The translations under genes were made by a program, and so were the position numbers. Shown here one piece after another: positions 28,672 through 36,251 of a stretch of 64,000 nucleotides of DNA; position 1 is the first letter of the stretch, and every line of letters begins with the position of its first letter. The DNA is from Brevundimonas vitisensis (GTDB lineage Bacteria; Pseudomonadota; Alphaproteobacteria; Caulobacterales; Caulobacteraceae), in assembly GCF_016656965.1 (NCBI RefSeq), contig NZ_CP067977.1, positions 62,001 through 126,000 of the forward strand, read 5' to 3'. A model generated the notes under the pieces. The model did not search any database and was not told where the DNA came from. It saw only the letters and a list, made by a program, of their open reading frames with translations.

Positions 28672-29652
28672 GTGCAGGCCGAGTCCTTCAGAAGCAAACC
28701 GGTGCTCGGCTATGGACTGGCCGTGGGTGCCTGGCTGGCTGCGTTCTTGTTGCGCGCAGGCCTGGCCGACTGGTTCCCGCCGGGCTTCCCCTATCTGACC
28801 TTTTTCCCCGCCGTGGTGGTGGTGGCCTATTTCGCGGGTCTGCGTCCGGCAATTTTGACGTCCGTGTTGTCGGGCCTGTCGGCGTGGTGGTTCTGGATCG
28901 GGGCCCCGGGCTTCGATTGGAGTGTAGCGACCGGGGTTGCCCTGGGCTTCTTCGCCTTCGTGGTGGCGGTCGACATCTTCTTTATCGTCGGCATGACCTC
29001 GGCGACGCGGGACCTTGAGGAGGAGGTCAAGCGCAGCACGGCCCTGGCCCACAGTCGGGACCTGCTTTACCGCGAGCTGCAGCACCGGGTGTCGAACAAC
29101 ATTCAGGTCGTCAGTGCGCTGCTGAAGCTGGAGGCCGGAATCACTTCGGATACCCAGGCCAAGCGCGTCCTGAATGAGGCCGCCACCCGCACGGCCCTGA
29201 TCGCTAAGGTGCAAAGGGGCCTGTCTGACGCTGATGGACGGGCTACGCCTTTCGATGAGGTCGCGCGGGACCTGTGTGCCGATGCCTTGGCCGCAGCTGC
29301 CCGGGAGGACGTCGTCGTTGACGTCAGGGACGGGCGGCTGACCCTGACGGCAGAGGAAGCGACGCCAGTCATGCTGACCATGCTGGAATGCGTGAACAAC
29401 GCCCTTGAACATGCCTTGCCGAGCCGGGCAGGGCGGATCGAAATCGGCCTGAGCGAGGTCGGGCAGGAGCGGGTCCTGGAGGTTCGGGACGACGGTCAGG
29501 GGCTCTCCGCCGGCTTTGACCTGAACAAGACCCGCAGCCTCGGCCTGAACATCGTGCGCGGCCTGGCCGGACAACTGGGGGGACAGTTCCTGATCGAGCC
29601 GGGCCATCCTGGGGTGCGTGCGACCCTGACCTATCCTCGGCAAGAGAGCTGA
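28672..29652 (+). CDS. Sensor histidine kinase, HisKA_2 type with DUF4118-like membrane domain
   Basis: A 326-residue kinase starting at GTG (GAGGG upstream). Residues 10-110 contain four hydrophobic helices resembling the KdpD-type DUF4118 membrane domain. A short linker leads to the H-box [17 protein letters not shown] with the phospho-accepting His138, typical of the HisKA_2/HWE-related family. The ATPase part has N-box [10 protein letters not shown] and G-box [22 protein letters not shown] follows. Alphaproteobacterial kinases of this type often feed the PhyR general stress response. No response regulator is adjacent. Confidence 0.87.
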   Translation: MQAESFRSKPVLGYGLAVGAWLAAFLLRAGLADWFPPGFPYLTFFPAVVVVAYFAGLRPAILTSVLSGLSAWWFWIGAPGFDWSVATGVALGFFAFVVAVDIFFIVGMTSATRDLEEEVKRSTALAHSRDLLYRELQHRVSNNIQVVSALLKLEAGITSDTQAKRVLNEAATRTALIAKVQRGLSDADGRATPFDEVARDLCADALAAAAREDVVVDVRDGRLTLTAEEATPVMLTMLECVNNALEHALPSRAGRIEIGLSEVGQERVLEVRDDGQGLSAGFDLNKTRSLGLNIVRGLAGQLGGQFLIEPGHPGVRATLTYPRQES

Positions 29653-29754
29653 CGCCTCGCGCCATGTTCTCTCGCGCTGCGGGCGAACCTCCTTGCCGGG
29701 AACCGCCGACTGATCCCTACGTTCGCAAGACGGATGTTAGGATTTTGTTAACCC

Positions 29755-29883
29755 ATGCGGCGTGCGCTTCATATCGGACTGTTCATCGGCACACTGCTGG
29801 GCATGTCGGCCTGTGCCGCCCTCGGCCCCGACGACGGGTCCGCGGGTGCCTATGGCTCGGTCGAGGCGGGGCCGACGCGCTGA
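29755..29883 (+). CDS. Small lipoprotein, 42 residues
   Basis: ATG at 29755 opens a 42-codon frame: MRRALHIGLFIGTLLG then MSACAALGPDDG. It has two N-terminal arginines, a hydrophobic stretch and a lipobox-like MSAC, and the mature part is only about 23 residues. It is entericidin-like in size but without recognised motif. TTGTTAACCC precedes the ATG; no clear Shine-Dalgarno sequence is present. It lies between the kinase and the CBS-domain protein. Confidence 0.5.
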   Translation: MRRALHIGLFIGTLLGMSACAALGPDDGSAGAYGSVEAGPTR

Positions 29884-29973
29884 GCGAAGAATCCATGGCG
29901 CAAAGGCCTGTCCTGGCCTAATGTCGTCTTTGCGGATGCCGAACGCTGCGCCGCGCAGGTTACCTCCCCCTAA

Positions 29974-31308
29974 ATGTTAGCCATCGCCATCGCCGTCGTT
30001 CTGCTCCTTGTGGTGCTCAACGGCCTGTTCGCCATGACCGAGTTGGCGGTCGTCTCCTCGCGCCGGTCAAAGCTGCAAAGCAGGGCGGAACGCGGCGACA
30101 AGGGGGCTCGGGCTGCGCTGAAGCTGTCGGAAGATCCGACGCATTTCCTGTCCGCTGTCCAGGTCGGCATCACCCTCATCGGGATTCTGGCCGGTGCCTA
30201 TGGTCAGGCCGCTATCGCGGGCGAGCTGAACCTCATCCTGGAGCGGACCGTTCCCGCGCTGGCGGCCTATACGGAAGTCTTCGCTACCGCCGTTGTCGTC
30301 ATCTGCATCACCTACATCTCGCTGATCGTGGGCGAGCTGGTGCCAAAACGGCTGGCACTGATCTTCCCCGAGAGCATCGCGGCCAAGATGGCGGCACCCA
30401 TCTCGACCTTGGCAATCGTGCTGCATCCGTTCGTTGTCCTGCTGACGGCCTCCACCTCGGGCATTCTGAAGGTGCTGGGGGTCAAGGACCGGGACGGCAG
30501 CGACGTCACCCAGGAGGAGGTCGAGACCATGATCGCCGAGGGTACGGCGTCGGGTCTGATCGAGCCCGAGGAACAGACGATGATCGAGGAGATCCTGCGT
30601 CTGGGCGATCGGCCGATCCGCGTCGCCATGACCCCGCGCCACGAGGTGTTCTGGGTCGCGCTGGATGATTCGGAAGCCGTTCTGCGCGAGGAAGTGCGGA
30701 CCTGCCCTTATTCGCGCATCGTGGTGGCCAAGGAGAACGACGTCGATAATCCGCTGGGCGTCGTGCACAAAAAGGACCTGCTGGACAGCCTGCTGGACAA
30801 TGGCGAGTTCAATATCGAGAAGCACGTCCAGATCCCCGCCTTCATCCCCCAGTCGACCTCGGTGCTGAAAGCGCTGGAGATTCTGAAGGCGTCGAAGGTC
30901 CACATGGCCTTTCTGGTCGATGAATTCGGGGCCTTTGAGGGGGTGGTGACGGCCACTGACCTGCTGGAAATGATCGCCGGCGACTTCGACGAGGGGCACG
31001 ATGATGCCGACGTCAATGTACGCGAGCGTGAGGACGGCACCTGGATGGTCGACGGCCAGACCGATCTGGACGAACTGGCCGACATCCTGGGCGAGGATTT
31101 CGGCGAGGCCGAGGGTTTCCACACCGTGGCAGGCCTGGTGCTGCACCAGTTGTCGCGCGTGCCGGATGAAGGCGAAGTCCTGCAGATCGGCCGGTTCGAG
31201 GTGGAGGTCGTCGATATGGACGACCGCCGGATCGACAAGCTGCTGTTCAAACAGGTCGTCAACAAGGCTGCCGAAGCCGCCGCCATCGCCGAGCGCGCAG
31301 ACGACTGA
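29974..31308 (+). CDS. Hemolysin-family/CorC-type protein (DUF21-CBS-CorC_HlyC)
   Basis: A 444-residue inner-membrane protein. Residues 1-190 form the DUF21 (CNNM) domain with four hydrophobic helices and the GELVPKRLAL motif. Two CBS domains follow (MTPRHEVFWVAL ... and IPQSTSVLKALEIL ... EFGAFEGVVTATDLLEMIAGD). The C-terminal CorC_HlyC domain contains DGQTDLDELADILG and GFHTVAGLVLHQLSRVP. Members are linked to magnesium or cobalt homeostasis; true haemolysis is not established. It ends about 110 nt before tRNA-Trp. Confidence 0.92.
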   Translation: MLAIAIAVVLLLVVLNGLFAMTELAVVSSRRSKLQSRAERGDKGARAALKLSEDPTHFLSAVQVGITLIGILAGAYGQAAIAGELNLILERTVPALAAYTEVFATAVVVICITYISLIVGELVPKRLALIFPESIAAKMAAPISTLAIVLHPFVVLLTASTSGILKVLGVKDRDGSDVTQEEVETMIAEGTASGLIEPEEQTMIEEILRLGDRPIRVAMTPRHEVFWVALDDSEAVLREEVRTCPYSRIVVAKENDVDNPLGVVHKKDLLDSLLDNGEFNIEKHVQIPAFIPQSTSVLKALEILKASKVHMAFLVDEFGAFEGVVTATDLLEMIAGDFDEGHDDADVNVREREDGTWMVDGQTDLDELADILGEDFGEAEGFHTVAGLVLHQLSRVPDEGEVLQIGRFEVEVVDMDDRRIDKLLFKQVVNKAAEAAAIAERADD

Positions 31309-31330
31309 ACCGGCCAGACCGTGTTCGCGC

Positions 31331-31359
31331 TTGAAATGCCTCGCCGGGTCGGGCATACG
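31331..31359 (+). promoter_or_regulatory. Candidate promoter for tRNA-Trp/secE/nusG
   Basis: TTGAAA at 31331-31336 and CATACG at 31354-31359 are separated by 17 bases. The expected start would be about 53 nt before the tRNA 5' end. The -10 match is modest. Confidence 0.4.
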
Positions 31360-31418
31360 CCCCGCTCTGGCGAAGTCGATCGCCCGTGAGTTCGCTCATG
31401 GGACTTCGGGATTTGTCT

Positions 31419-31494
31419 AGGAGTTTAGCTCAGCTGGTAGAGCACCGGTCTCCAAAACCGGGGGTCGTGGGTTCGAGTCCCCCAACTCCTGCCA
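31419..31494 (+). tRNA. tRNA-Trp (CCA)
   Basis: A 76-nt cloverleaf with encoded CCA. The acceptor AGGAGTT pairs with AACTCCT, the anticodon loop CTCCAAA gives CCA, and the T-loop is GGTTCGAGTCC. Its place directly before secE-nusG is the common proteobacterial order. Confidence 0.97.
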
Positions 31495-31566
31495 TCCTTC
31501 CCTCTGTCGCAACCGGTCGGGTCTTCCCATCTGGGGTGACAGGATCATGTGTTTGAAGAGACGATA

Positions 31567-31854
31567 ATGGCCAAGGCCAAAACTCCGGGCGGTCGCCGTC
31601 CGGGACCCCAGACCGCCCCGGCGGGCCAGACGGTGACGGTGGACGCAGGTCCGGCCAAGCCGCGCGTCTCGCCGATGCAGTTCTTTGCCCAGGTCCGCGC
31701 CGAAGGGCGCAAGATCGTGTGGCCGAGCCGCAAGGAGACCTGGATCACCTCGGTGATGGTCTTCATCATGGTGCTGCTGGCTGCTGTCTTCTTCTTCGTG
31801 GTCGATTCGCTGCTGACCATCGCTTTCCGCGCTATTATCGCTTTCGGCTCGTAA
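31567..31854 (+). CDS. secE: Preprotein translocase subunit SecE
   Basis: A 95-residue SecE with a single C-terminal membrane helix (SVMVFIMVLLAAVFFFVVDSL) and the conserved amphipathic stretch EGRKIVWPSRKETW. The N-terminal about 35 residues are a basic, Pro-rich extension common in alphaproteobacteria. I choose ATG 31567 (MAKAKT); an upstream in-frame ATG at 31549 lacks support. nusG follows after 12 nt. Confidence 0.94.
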   Translation: MAKAKTPGGRRPGPQTAPAGQTVTVDAGPAKPRVSPMQFFAQVRAEGRKIVWPSRKETWITSVMVFIMVLLAAVFFFVVDSLLTIAFRAIIAFGS

Positions 31855-31866
31855 GGAGACGCGCTC

Positions 31867-32442
31867 ATGACCGACGTCGCGACCCCCGCGCCCGCCAATC
31901 CCCGCCACAAGTGGTACATCGTCCACGCCTATTCGAACTTCGAGAAGAAGGTCGCCGAGCACCTGCGCGATCAGGCGCGCCAGCAGGGCCTGGCCGACTG
32001 CTTCAGCGAGATTCTGGTCCCGACCGAGGACGTCGTTGAGATCCGCCGCGGCCGCAAGGTGAACGCCGAGCGCAAATTCTTCCCCGGCTATGTGCTGGTG
32101 AAGATGGAGATGACCGACGACGCCTATCACCTGGTCAAGAACACGCCCAAGGTCACCGGCTTCCTGGGCGCCGCGGGCGGCACCAAGCCGCTGCCGGTCA
32201 GCGAGCGTGAGGTCCAGCAGATCATCGGCCAGGTAGAGGAGGGCGTCGAGCGTCCCAAGCCCACCATCCGCTTCGACATCGGCGAGACGGTCAAGGTCAT
32301 CGACGGACCCTTCGCCAGCTTCGACGGCCAGGTGGAAAGCGTGGACGAAGGCGCGGCGCGTCTGCGGGTTGCGGTGTCCATCTTCGGCCGTCCGACGCCG
32401 GTCGATCTGGAATACAATCAGGTCGAGAAGACCGCAGGCTAA
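31867..32442 (+). CDS. nusG: Transcription termination/antitermination protein NusG
   Basis: A 191-residue NusG. The N-terminal NGN domain starts KWYIVHAYSNFEKKVAEHL and has RKFFPGYVLVKMEM; the C-terminal KOW domain has IGETVKVIDGPFASFDGQVE and ends VDLEYNQVEK. GGAG precedes the ATG. It binds RNA polymerase and Rho or S10 during transcription elongation. Cotranscribed with secE. Confidence 0.97.
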   Translation: MTDVATPAPANPRHKWYIVHAYSNFEKKVAEHLRDQARQQGLADCFSEILVPTEDVVEIRRGRKVNAERKFFPGYVLVKMEMTDDAYHLVKNTPKVTGFLGAAGGTKPLPVSEREVQQIIGQVEEGVERPKPTIRFDIGETVKVIDGPFASFDGQVESVDEGAARLRVAVSIFGRPTPVDLEYNQVEKTAG

Positions 32443-32453
32443 GAGGCGAGCTC

Positions 32454-32489
32454 ACGTCTCCCTCCCGCGCACTGGGAGGGAGAAGACGT
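32454..32489 (+). repeat. Hairpin between nusG and rplK
   Basis: ACGTC-TCCCTCCC pairs with GGGAGGGA-GACGT across a GAA bulge and a 7-base loop. There is no T-tract. It sits 12 nt behind nusG and 134 nt before rplK, and may modulate readthrough or processing into the L11 operon. Confidence 0.55.
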
Positions 32490-32622
32490 TGCCCCCCATC
32501 CGCCCTTCTGCTACACGCGCGCCTCCCGTGGCTTCGGCGGCGGGACAAATCCGTGGGAGGCAGCCATGCCGGACCACGGCTCATCCGCCCCGATTGGGTT
32601 CGGGGCTCCATAGGAGAGACCA

Positions 32623-33054
32623 ATGGCCAAGAAGATTCTGGGCTATATCAAACTGCAGGTGCCGGCGGGTTCCGCCACGCCTTCGCCCCCGATCGGCCCG
32701 GCCCTGGGTCAGCGCGGCGTGAACATCATGGGCTTCGTCAAGGAGTTCAACGCCCGGACCGAAACGATCGCCAAGGGCACGCCCCTGCCGACCGTCATCA
32801 CCGTCTATCAGGACAAGAGCTTCACCTTCTTCACCAAGACGCCGCCGGCGACCTGGTTCCTGAAGGAAGCGGCCAAGATCAAGTCCGGTGCGGCCAAGAC
32901 GGGCCGTGAGACCGCCGGCAAGGTGACCCGCGCCCAAATCCGCGAGATCGCCGAGAAGAAGATGAAGGATCTGAACGCCAACGACCTGGACGCTGCGTCC
33001 AAGATCATCGAAGGCTCGGCCCGCGCGATGGGTCTCCAAGTGGTGGAGGGCTAA
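32623..33054 (+). CDS. rplK: 50S ribosomal protein L11
   Basis: A 143-residue L11 with the proline-rich thiopeptide-binding region [20 protein letters not shown] and the rRNA-binding C-terminal domain ([20 protein letters not shown], ending AMGLQVVE). GGAGAGACC lies before the ATG. It is followed after 4 nt by rplA; together they form the L11 operon. Confidence 0.98.
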   Translation: MAKKILGYIKLQVPAGSATPSPPIGPALGQRGVNIMGFVKEFNARTETIAKGTPLPTVITVYQDKSFTFFTKTPPATWFLKEAAKIKSGAAKTGRETAGKVTRAQIREIAEKKMKDLNANDLDAASKIIEGSARAMGLQVVEG

Positions 33055-33058
33055 GACC

Positions 33059-33748
33059 ATGGCAAAGCAAACCAAGGCTCAGAAAGCCCGTACCGGCGTC
33101 ACCCAGGACCTGGTGTCCTTCTCCGAGGCCGTGAAACTGGTCAAGGAAAACGCCAAGGCCAAGTTCGACGAATCCATCGAGATCGCCGTCAACCTGGGCG
33201 TCGATCCGCGTCACGCCGACCAGCAGGTCCGCGGTGTCGTGAACCTGCCGTCCGGCACCGGCCGTGACGTCCGCGTCGCCGTCTTCGCCAAGGATGCCAA
33301 GGCCGCCGAAGCGACCGCCGCCGGCGCCGACATCGTGGGTGCCGAGGATCTGTTCGAGAAGATCAACGGTGGCTTCATGGAGTTCGACCGCGTGATCGCC
33401 ACGCCGGACCTGATGGGTCTGGTCGGCCGTCTGGGTAAGGTGCTGGGTCCGCGCGGCCTGATGCCGAACCCCAAGGTCGGCACCGTGACTCCGAACGTCG
33501 CCCAGGCCGTCAAGGACGCCAAGGGCGGTGCGGTCGAGTTCCGCGTCGAAAAGGCCGGTATCGCCCACGGCGGCATCGGCAAGGCCTCCTTCACCCAGGA
33601 CGCCCTGGAAGCCAACGTGAAAGCCTATGTCGAGGCCCTGAACCGCGCCAAGCCGTCCGGCGCCAAGGGGACCTACGTCAAGCGCATCACCCTGTCCTCG
33701 ACCATGGGACCGGGCGTGAAGGTTGATCCGGCCTCGCTGACGGCCTGA
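33059..33748 (+). CDS. rplA: 50S ribosomal protein L1
   Basis: A 229-residue L1. Signatures are [21 protein letters not shown], the central [22 protein letters not shown] and [16 protein letters not shown]1 lines the E-site stalk and in many bacteria represses its own operon by binding the mRNA leader. A terminator follows. Confidence 0.98.
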   Translation: MAKQTKAQKARTGVTQDLVSFSEAVKLVKENAKAKFDESIEIAVNLGVDPRHADQQVRGVVNLPSGTGRDVRVAVFAKDAKAAEATAAGADIVGAEDLFEKINGGFMEFDRVIATPDLMGLVGRLGKVLGPRGLMPNPKVGTVTPNVAQAVKDAKGGAVEFRVEKAGIAHGGIGKASFTQDALEANVKAYVEALNRAKPSGAKGTYVKRITLSSTMGPGVKVDPASLTA

Positions 33749-33771
33749 TCCACAGCGCAAAACTGAGCAGG

Positions 33772-33808
33772 AAAGGGGCGGTGACCGCAGGGTCGCCGCC
33801 TCTTTTTT
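33772..33808 (+). terminator. Intrinsic terminator after rplA
   Basis: A GGGGCGGTGACC arm pairs with GGTCGCCGCCTC around GCAG, followed by six T. It separates rplKA from rplJL, which have their own promoter here. Confidence 0.88.
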
Positions 33809-33893
33809 GTTGCGTGCGGCAAGGGTGGCCCTTGCCAGATCGGCTGCGGACCGGGACTGTGCTGAAGAAAGAGGTCTTTGGGGTGGTCCTGTG

Positions 33894-34397
33894 ATGAGAG
33901 TGTTCGCCGTTCTGTTTGCCGCCGTTCTGATGGTGGCGGGACCTGCTCTGGCCCAGGATGAGGGCGCGTCGCGGCGGATGGCCCTGGCCGAGCGGTATGT
34001 TCAGTTGTCCGTGGGCGATCATCTGGCCGACGTTCTGGAAGCTCAGGTCAGGGACGAACTCCTGAAGACGGACAATCTGCCCGCCGCCGAGCGGGCCTGG
34101 ATGGCCGAGAACATGCCCGGCATCTTGATGCGGGCCATGGAAGGGCTGATGGCCGACGTCGTGCCCCTGTATGCGGAACGCTTCACCGAGACGGAGCTGG
34201 AAGCTCTGGTGGCCTTTTTTGAAGGGCCCATGGGGCAATCCATCGCCGTCAAGCAGATGGAAGTCGGGATCGAAATGCAGGAGCTGATGACACCGGTGCT
34301 GTCTGCCTTCCTGATCGAACTGATGACCAAATACTGCGCCGAGTTCGCCTGCGATCCGAATGGCCTGCCGACGGCGAGCAAGAGCCGTACGCGATAA
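33894..34397 (+). CDS. DUF2059-family periplasmic protein
   Basis: A 167-residue protein with signal peptide MRVFAVLFAAVLMVAGPALA. The mature helical domain matches the DUF2059 pattern: a C-terminal segment YAERFTETELEALVAFFEGP followed by GQSIAVKQMEV. The function of this family is unknown. It is inserted between rplA and rplJ, a place where the two ribosomal genes are usually adjacent. Confidence 0.82.
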   Translation: MRVFAVLFAAVLMVAGPALAQDEGASRRMALAERYVQLSVGDHLADVLEAQVRDELLKTDNLPAAERAWMAENMPGILMRAMEGLMADVVPLYAERFTETELEALVAFFEGPMGQSIAVKQMEVGIEMQELMTPVLSAFLIELMTKYCAEFACDPNGLPTASKSRTR

Positions 34398-34432
34398 GGG
34401 CCCGCTGAGGACAGGACCGCTGCGAGCAGCGG

Positions 34433-34460
34433 TTGATTTTCGGCACAAGCGGTGTATAGA
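34433..34460 (+). promoter_or_regulatory. Promoter for rplJ-rplL
   Basis: TTGATT at 34433-34438 and TATAGA at 34455-34460 are spaced by 16 bases, a good sigma-70-like match in a GC-rich genome. The transcript would carry an untranslated leader of roughly 270 nt. Confidence 0.7.
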
Positions 34461-34735
34461 GCGCGCCTTCCCGTCGCGACTTCGGTCGTGATGGACCTGT
34501 CCGAGAACTTCGGGGCACGGGGGTCACCCGCGCCGTAATCGCCAGAGAGCCCTCTGGCACCGTGGGGAGATTGGTTCGCGAACGATCGTCGATCGACCGC
34601 CTTGTGCGGACGACGGCATCCGCCGCTTCCTTCGGACAATCTGACGACCCGAGCCGTGAGCGAGCAATCGCCTGCGTCCTGGGTTATGCGGCGTCGGGGC
34701 TGTTCCCGGCGTCGAAACCGCGAACGGAGACCGCT
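34461..34735 (+). promoter_or_regulatory. Long rplJ leader (candidate L10 autoregulatory leader)
   Basis: About 275 nt lie between the promoter and rplJ without a credible gene. The stretch holds several short GC stems (for example CCAGAGAGCCCTCTGG at about 34541-34556). L10-L12 leaders that bind L10 are known in other bacteria; I cannot confirm the kink-turn consensus here. Confidence 0.45.
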
Positions 34736-35251
34736 ATGGACCGCGCTCAAAAAGCCGAGTCGATCGAGACGCTGAAGGGCGTCTTCAACGACGCGGGTGC
34801 CGTGGTCGTGGCCCACAACCTGGGCCTGACCGTCGCGGAAATGGAAGATCTGCGTGGCCGTCTTCGTAAAGAAGGCGGCGCGTTCAAGGTCGTGAAGAAC
34901 CGCCTGGCTCTGAAGGCGCTCGAGGCCGCTGACGGCAGTCCGCACCATGCCCTGTTCAAGGGTCCGGTCGGCATCGCCTATGCCCCCGACGCCGTCACGG
35001 CCGCCAAGGTCACGGCCGAATACGCCAAGGGCAACGATCGCTTCGTCGTCCAGGGTGGCTTCATGGGCGACACCGTTCTGGACGCCAAGGGCGTGGACAC
35101 CCTGTCCAAGCTGCCCTCGCTGGACCAGATCCGCGCGTCGCTGCTGGGCCTCATCAATGCGCCGGCGACCAAGGTCGCAGGCGTGCTGCAGGCACCGGCC
35201 GGCCAACTGGCCCGGGTGTTCAACGCCTATGCCACCAAGGACGCCGCCTAA
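34736..35251 (+). CDS. rplJ: 50S ribosomal protein L10
   Basis: A 171-residue L10, the base of the L12 stalk. It begins MDRAQKAESIETLKGVF, with AGAVVVAHNLGLTVAEM and FKVVKNRLALKALE; the C-terminal helix LARVFNAYATKDA binds L12 dimers. The upstream frame to 34562 is leader, not coding. rplL follows after 61 nt. Confidence 0.97.
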   Translation: MDRAQKAESIETLKGVFNDAGAVVVAHNLGLTVAEMEDLRGRLRKEGGAFKVVKNRLALKALEAADGSPHHALFKGPVGIAYAPDAVTAAKVTAEYAKGNDRFVVQGGFMGDTVLDAKGVDTLSKLPSLDQIRASLLGLINAPATKVAGVLQAPAGQLARVFNAYATKDAA

Positions 35252-35312
35252 GCGCCCCCTTCCATCTCCGCATACCTCCTAGAAAACCCAATCCATCCGA
35301 AGGAAGACTACA

Positions 35313-35699
35313 ATGGCTGACCTCTCCAAGATCGTCGAAGACCTGTCCGCTCTGACCGTCCTCGAAGCCGCCGAACTGTCCAAGCTGCTGGAAGAAAAGT
35401 GGGGCGTTTCCGCCGCCGCTCCGGTCGCCATGGCCATGCCGGCCGGTGGCGGTGCCGCCGCCCCCGCCGAAGCTGCTGAAGAGCAGACCGAGTTCACCGT
35501 CGTCCTGCTGGACGGCGGCGACAAGAAGATCAACGTCATCAAGGAAGTCCGCGGCGTTCGTGCGGACCTGGGCCTGAAGGAAGCCAAGGACCTGGTGGAA
35601 GGCGCCCCGACCAACGTTGTCGAGAACGTCTCCAAGCAGCAGGCTGAAGAAGTGGCCAAGAAGCTGACGGAAGCCGGCGCCAAGGTGCAGGTCAAGTAA
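35313..35699 (+). CDS. rplL: 50S ribosomal protein L7/L12
   Basis: A 128-residue L7/L12. An N-terminal dimerisation domain ([25 protein letters not shown]) is joined by an Ala/Gly/Pro hinge to the C-terminal factor-binding domain [20 protein letters not shown], ending GAKVQVK. In most bacteria rpoB follows; here the transcript ends at a terminator. Confidence 0.98.
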   Translation: MADLSKIVEDLSALTVLEAAELSKLLEEKWGVSAAAPVAMAMPAGGGAAAPAEAAEEQTEFTVVLLDGGDKKINVIKEVRGVRADLGLKEAKDLVEGAPTNVVENVSKQQAEEVAKKLTEAGAKVQVK

Positions 35700-35738
35700 G
35701 CGGATTTCCCTCCCCTTCACGGGGAAGGAGACAAGACA

Positions 35739-35774
35739 GGACGGGCCGGGGGGCAACCTCCGGCCCGTTTTTCT
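35739..35774 (+). terminator. Intrinsic terminator after rplL
   Basis: ACGGGCCGG pairs with CCGGCCCGT around GGGGCAACCT, followed by TTTTTC. It closes the rplJL unit, confirming the separation from rpoBC. Confidence 0.88.
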
Positions 35775-35842
35775 TTGCATCCGGAATGGACAGGACCGGA
35801 CGCCTGTGACCTCATCACGGCCTGATCCGACAGGGGATAGTC

Positions 35843-36241
35843 ATGCCGAAATCGACCGCCGCCCTCATGCTCGCTCTGACTGCCCTGATCGCAGCGTGCA
35901 GCGAAGCCGAACAGAAGACCCCCTCTGCGCCTGAGGTGCCCGCCGCTCCGGCCGCCCCGGTGCCGCCGGTCAACGAGGGCCCAATGACCGCCGCGCGCGC
36001 GATCGCCCTGTTTGAGGGCCTGCCGACGGCCTGCAAGCCGATCGCCTCTCTGAAGTTCCAGATGAACCAGTGCGACCTGAAGCGCGGTCAGGGCAAGACG
36101 GATGCGGACCTGGCGACCGAGCTGCTCACCCTTCGGGGGGAATGGGCGGCCCTGTCGCCAGATCAGGTCATCACGCAGTGCACCGAAACCTTTGCCGCAC
36201 TGGAGCGCACGCCTATGCCCCGCGAATGCTGGGGCATGTAG
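35843..36241 (+). CDS. Lipoprotein, unknown function
   Basis: A 132-residue protein with lipoprotein signal (ALTALIAAC), a Pro/Ala-rich tether (residues 26-46) and a short helical domain with four Cys (ACKPI, NQCDL, TQCTE, RECWGM), which suggests two disulfides in the periplasm. AGGGGATAGTC precedes the ATG. I recognise no family. Confidence 0.75.
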   Translation: MPKSTAALMLALTALIAACSEAEQKTPSAPEVPAAPAAPVPPVNEGPMTAARAIALFEGLPTACKPIASLKFQMNQCDLKRGQGKTDADLATELLTLRGEWAALSPDQVITQCTETFAALERTPMPRECWGM

Positions 36242-36251
36242 GTCCTCGCCC

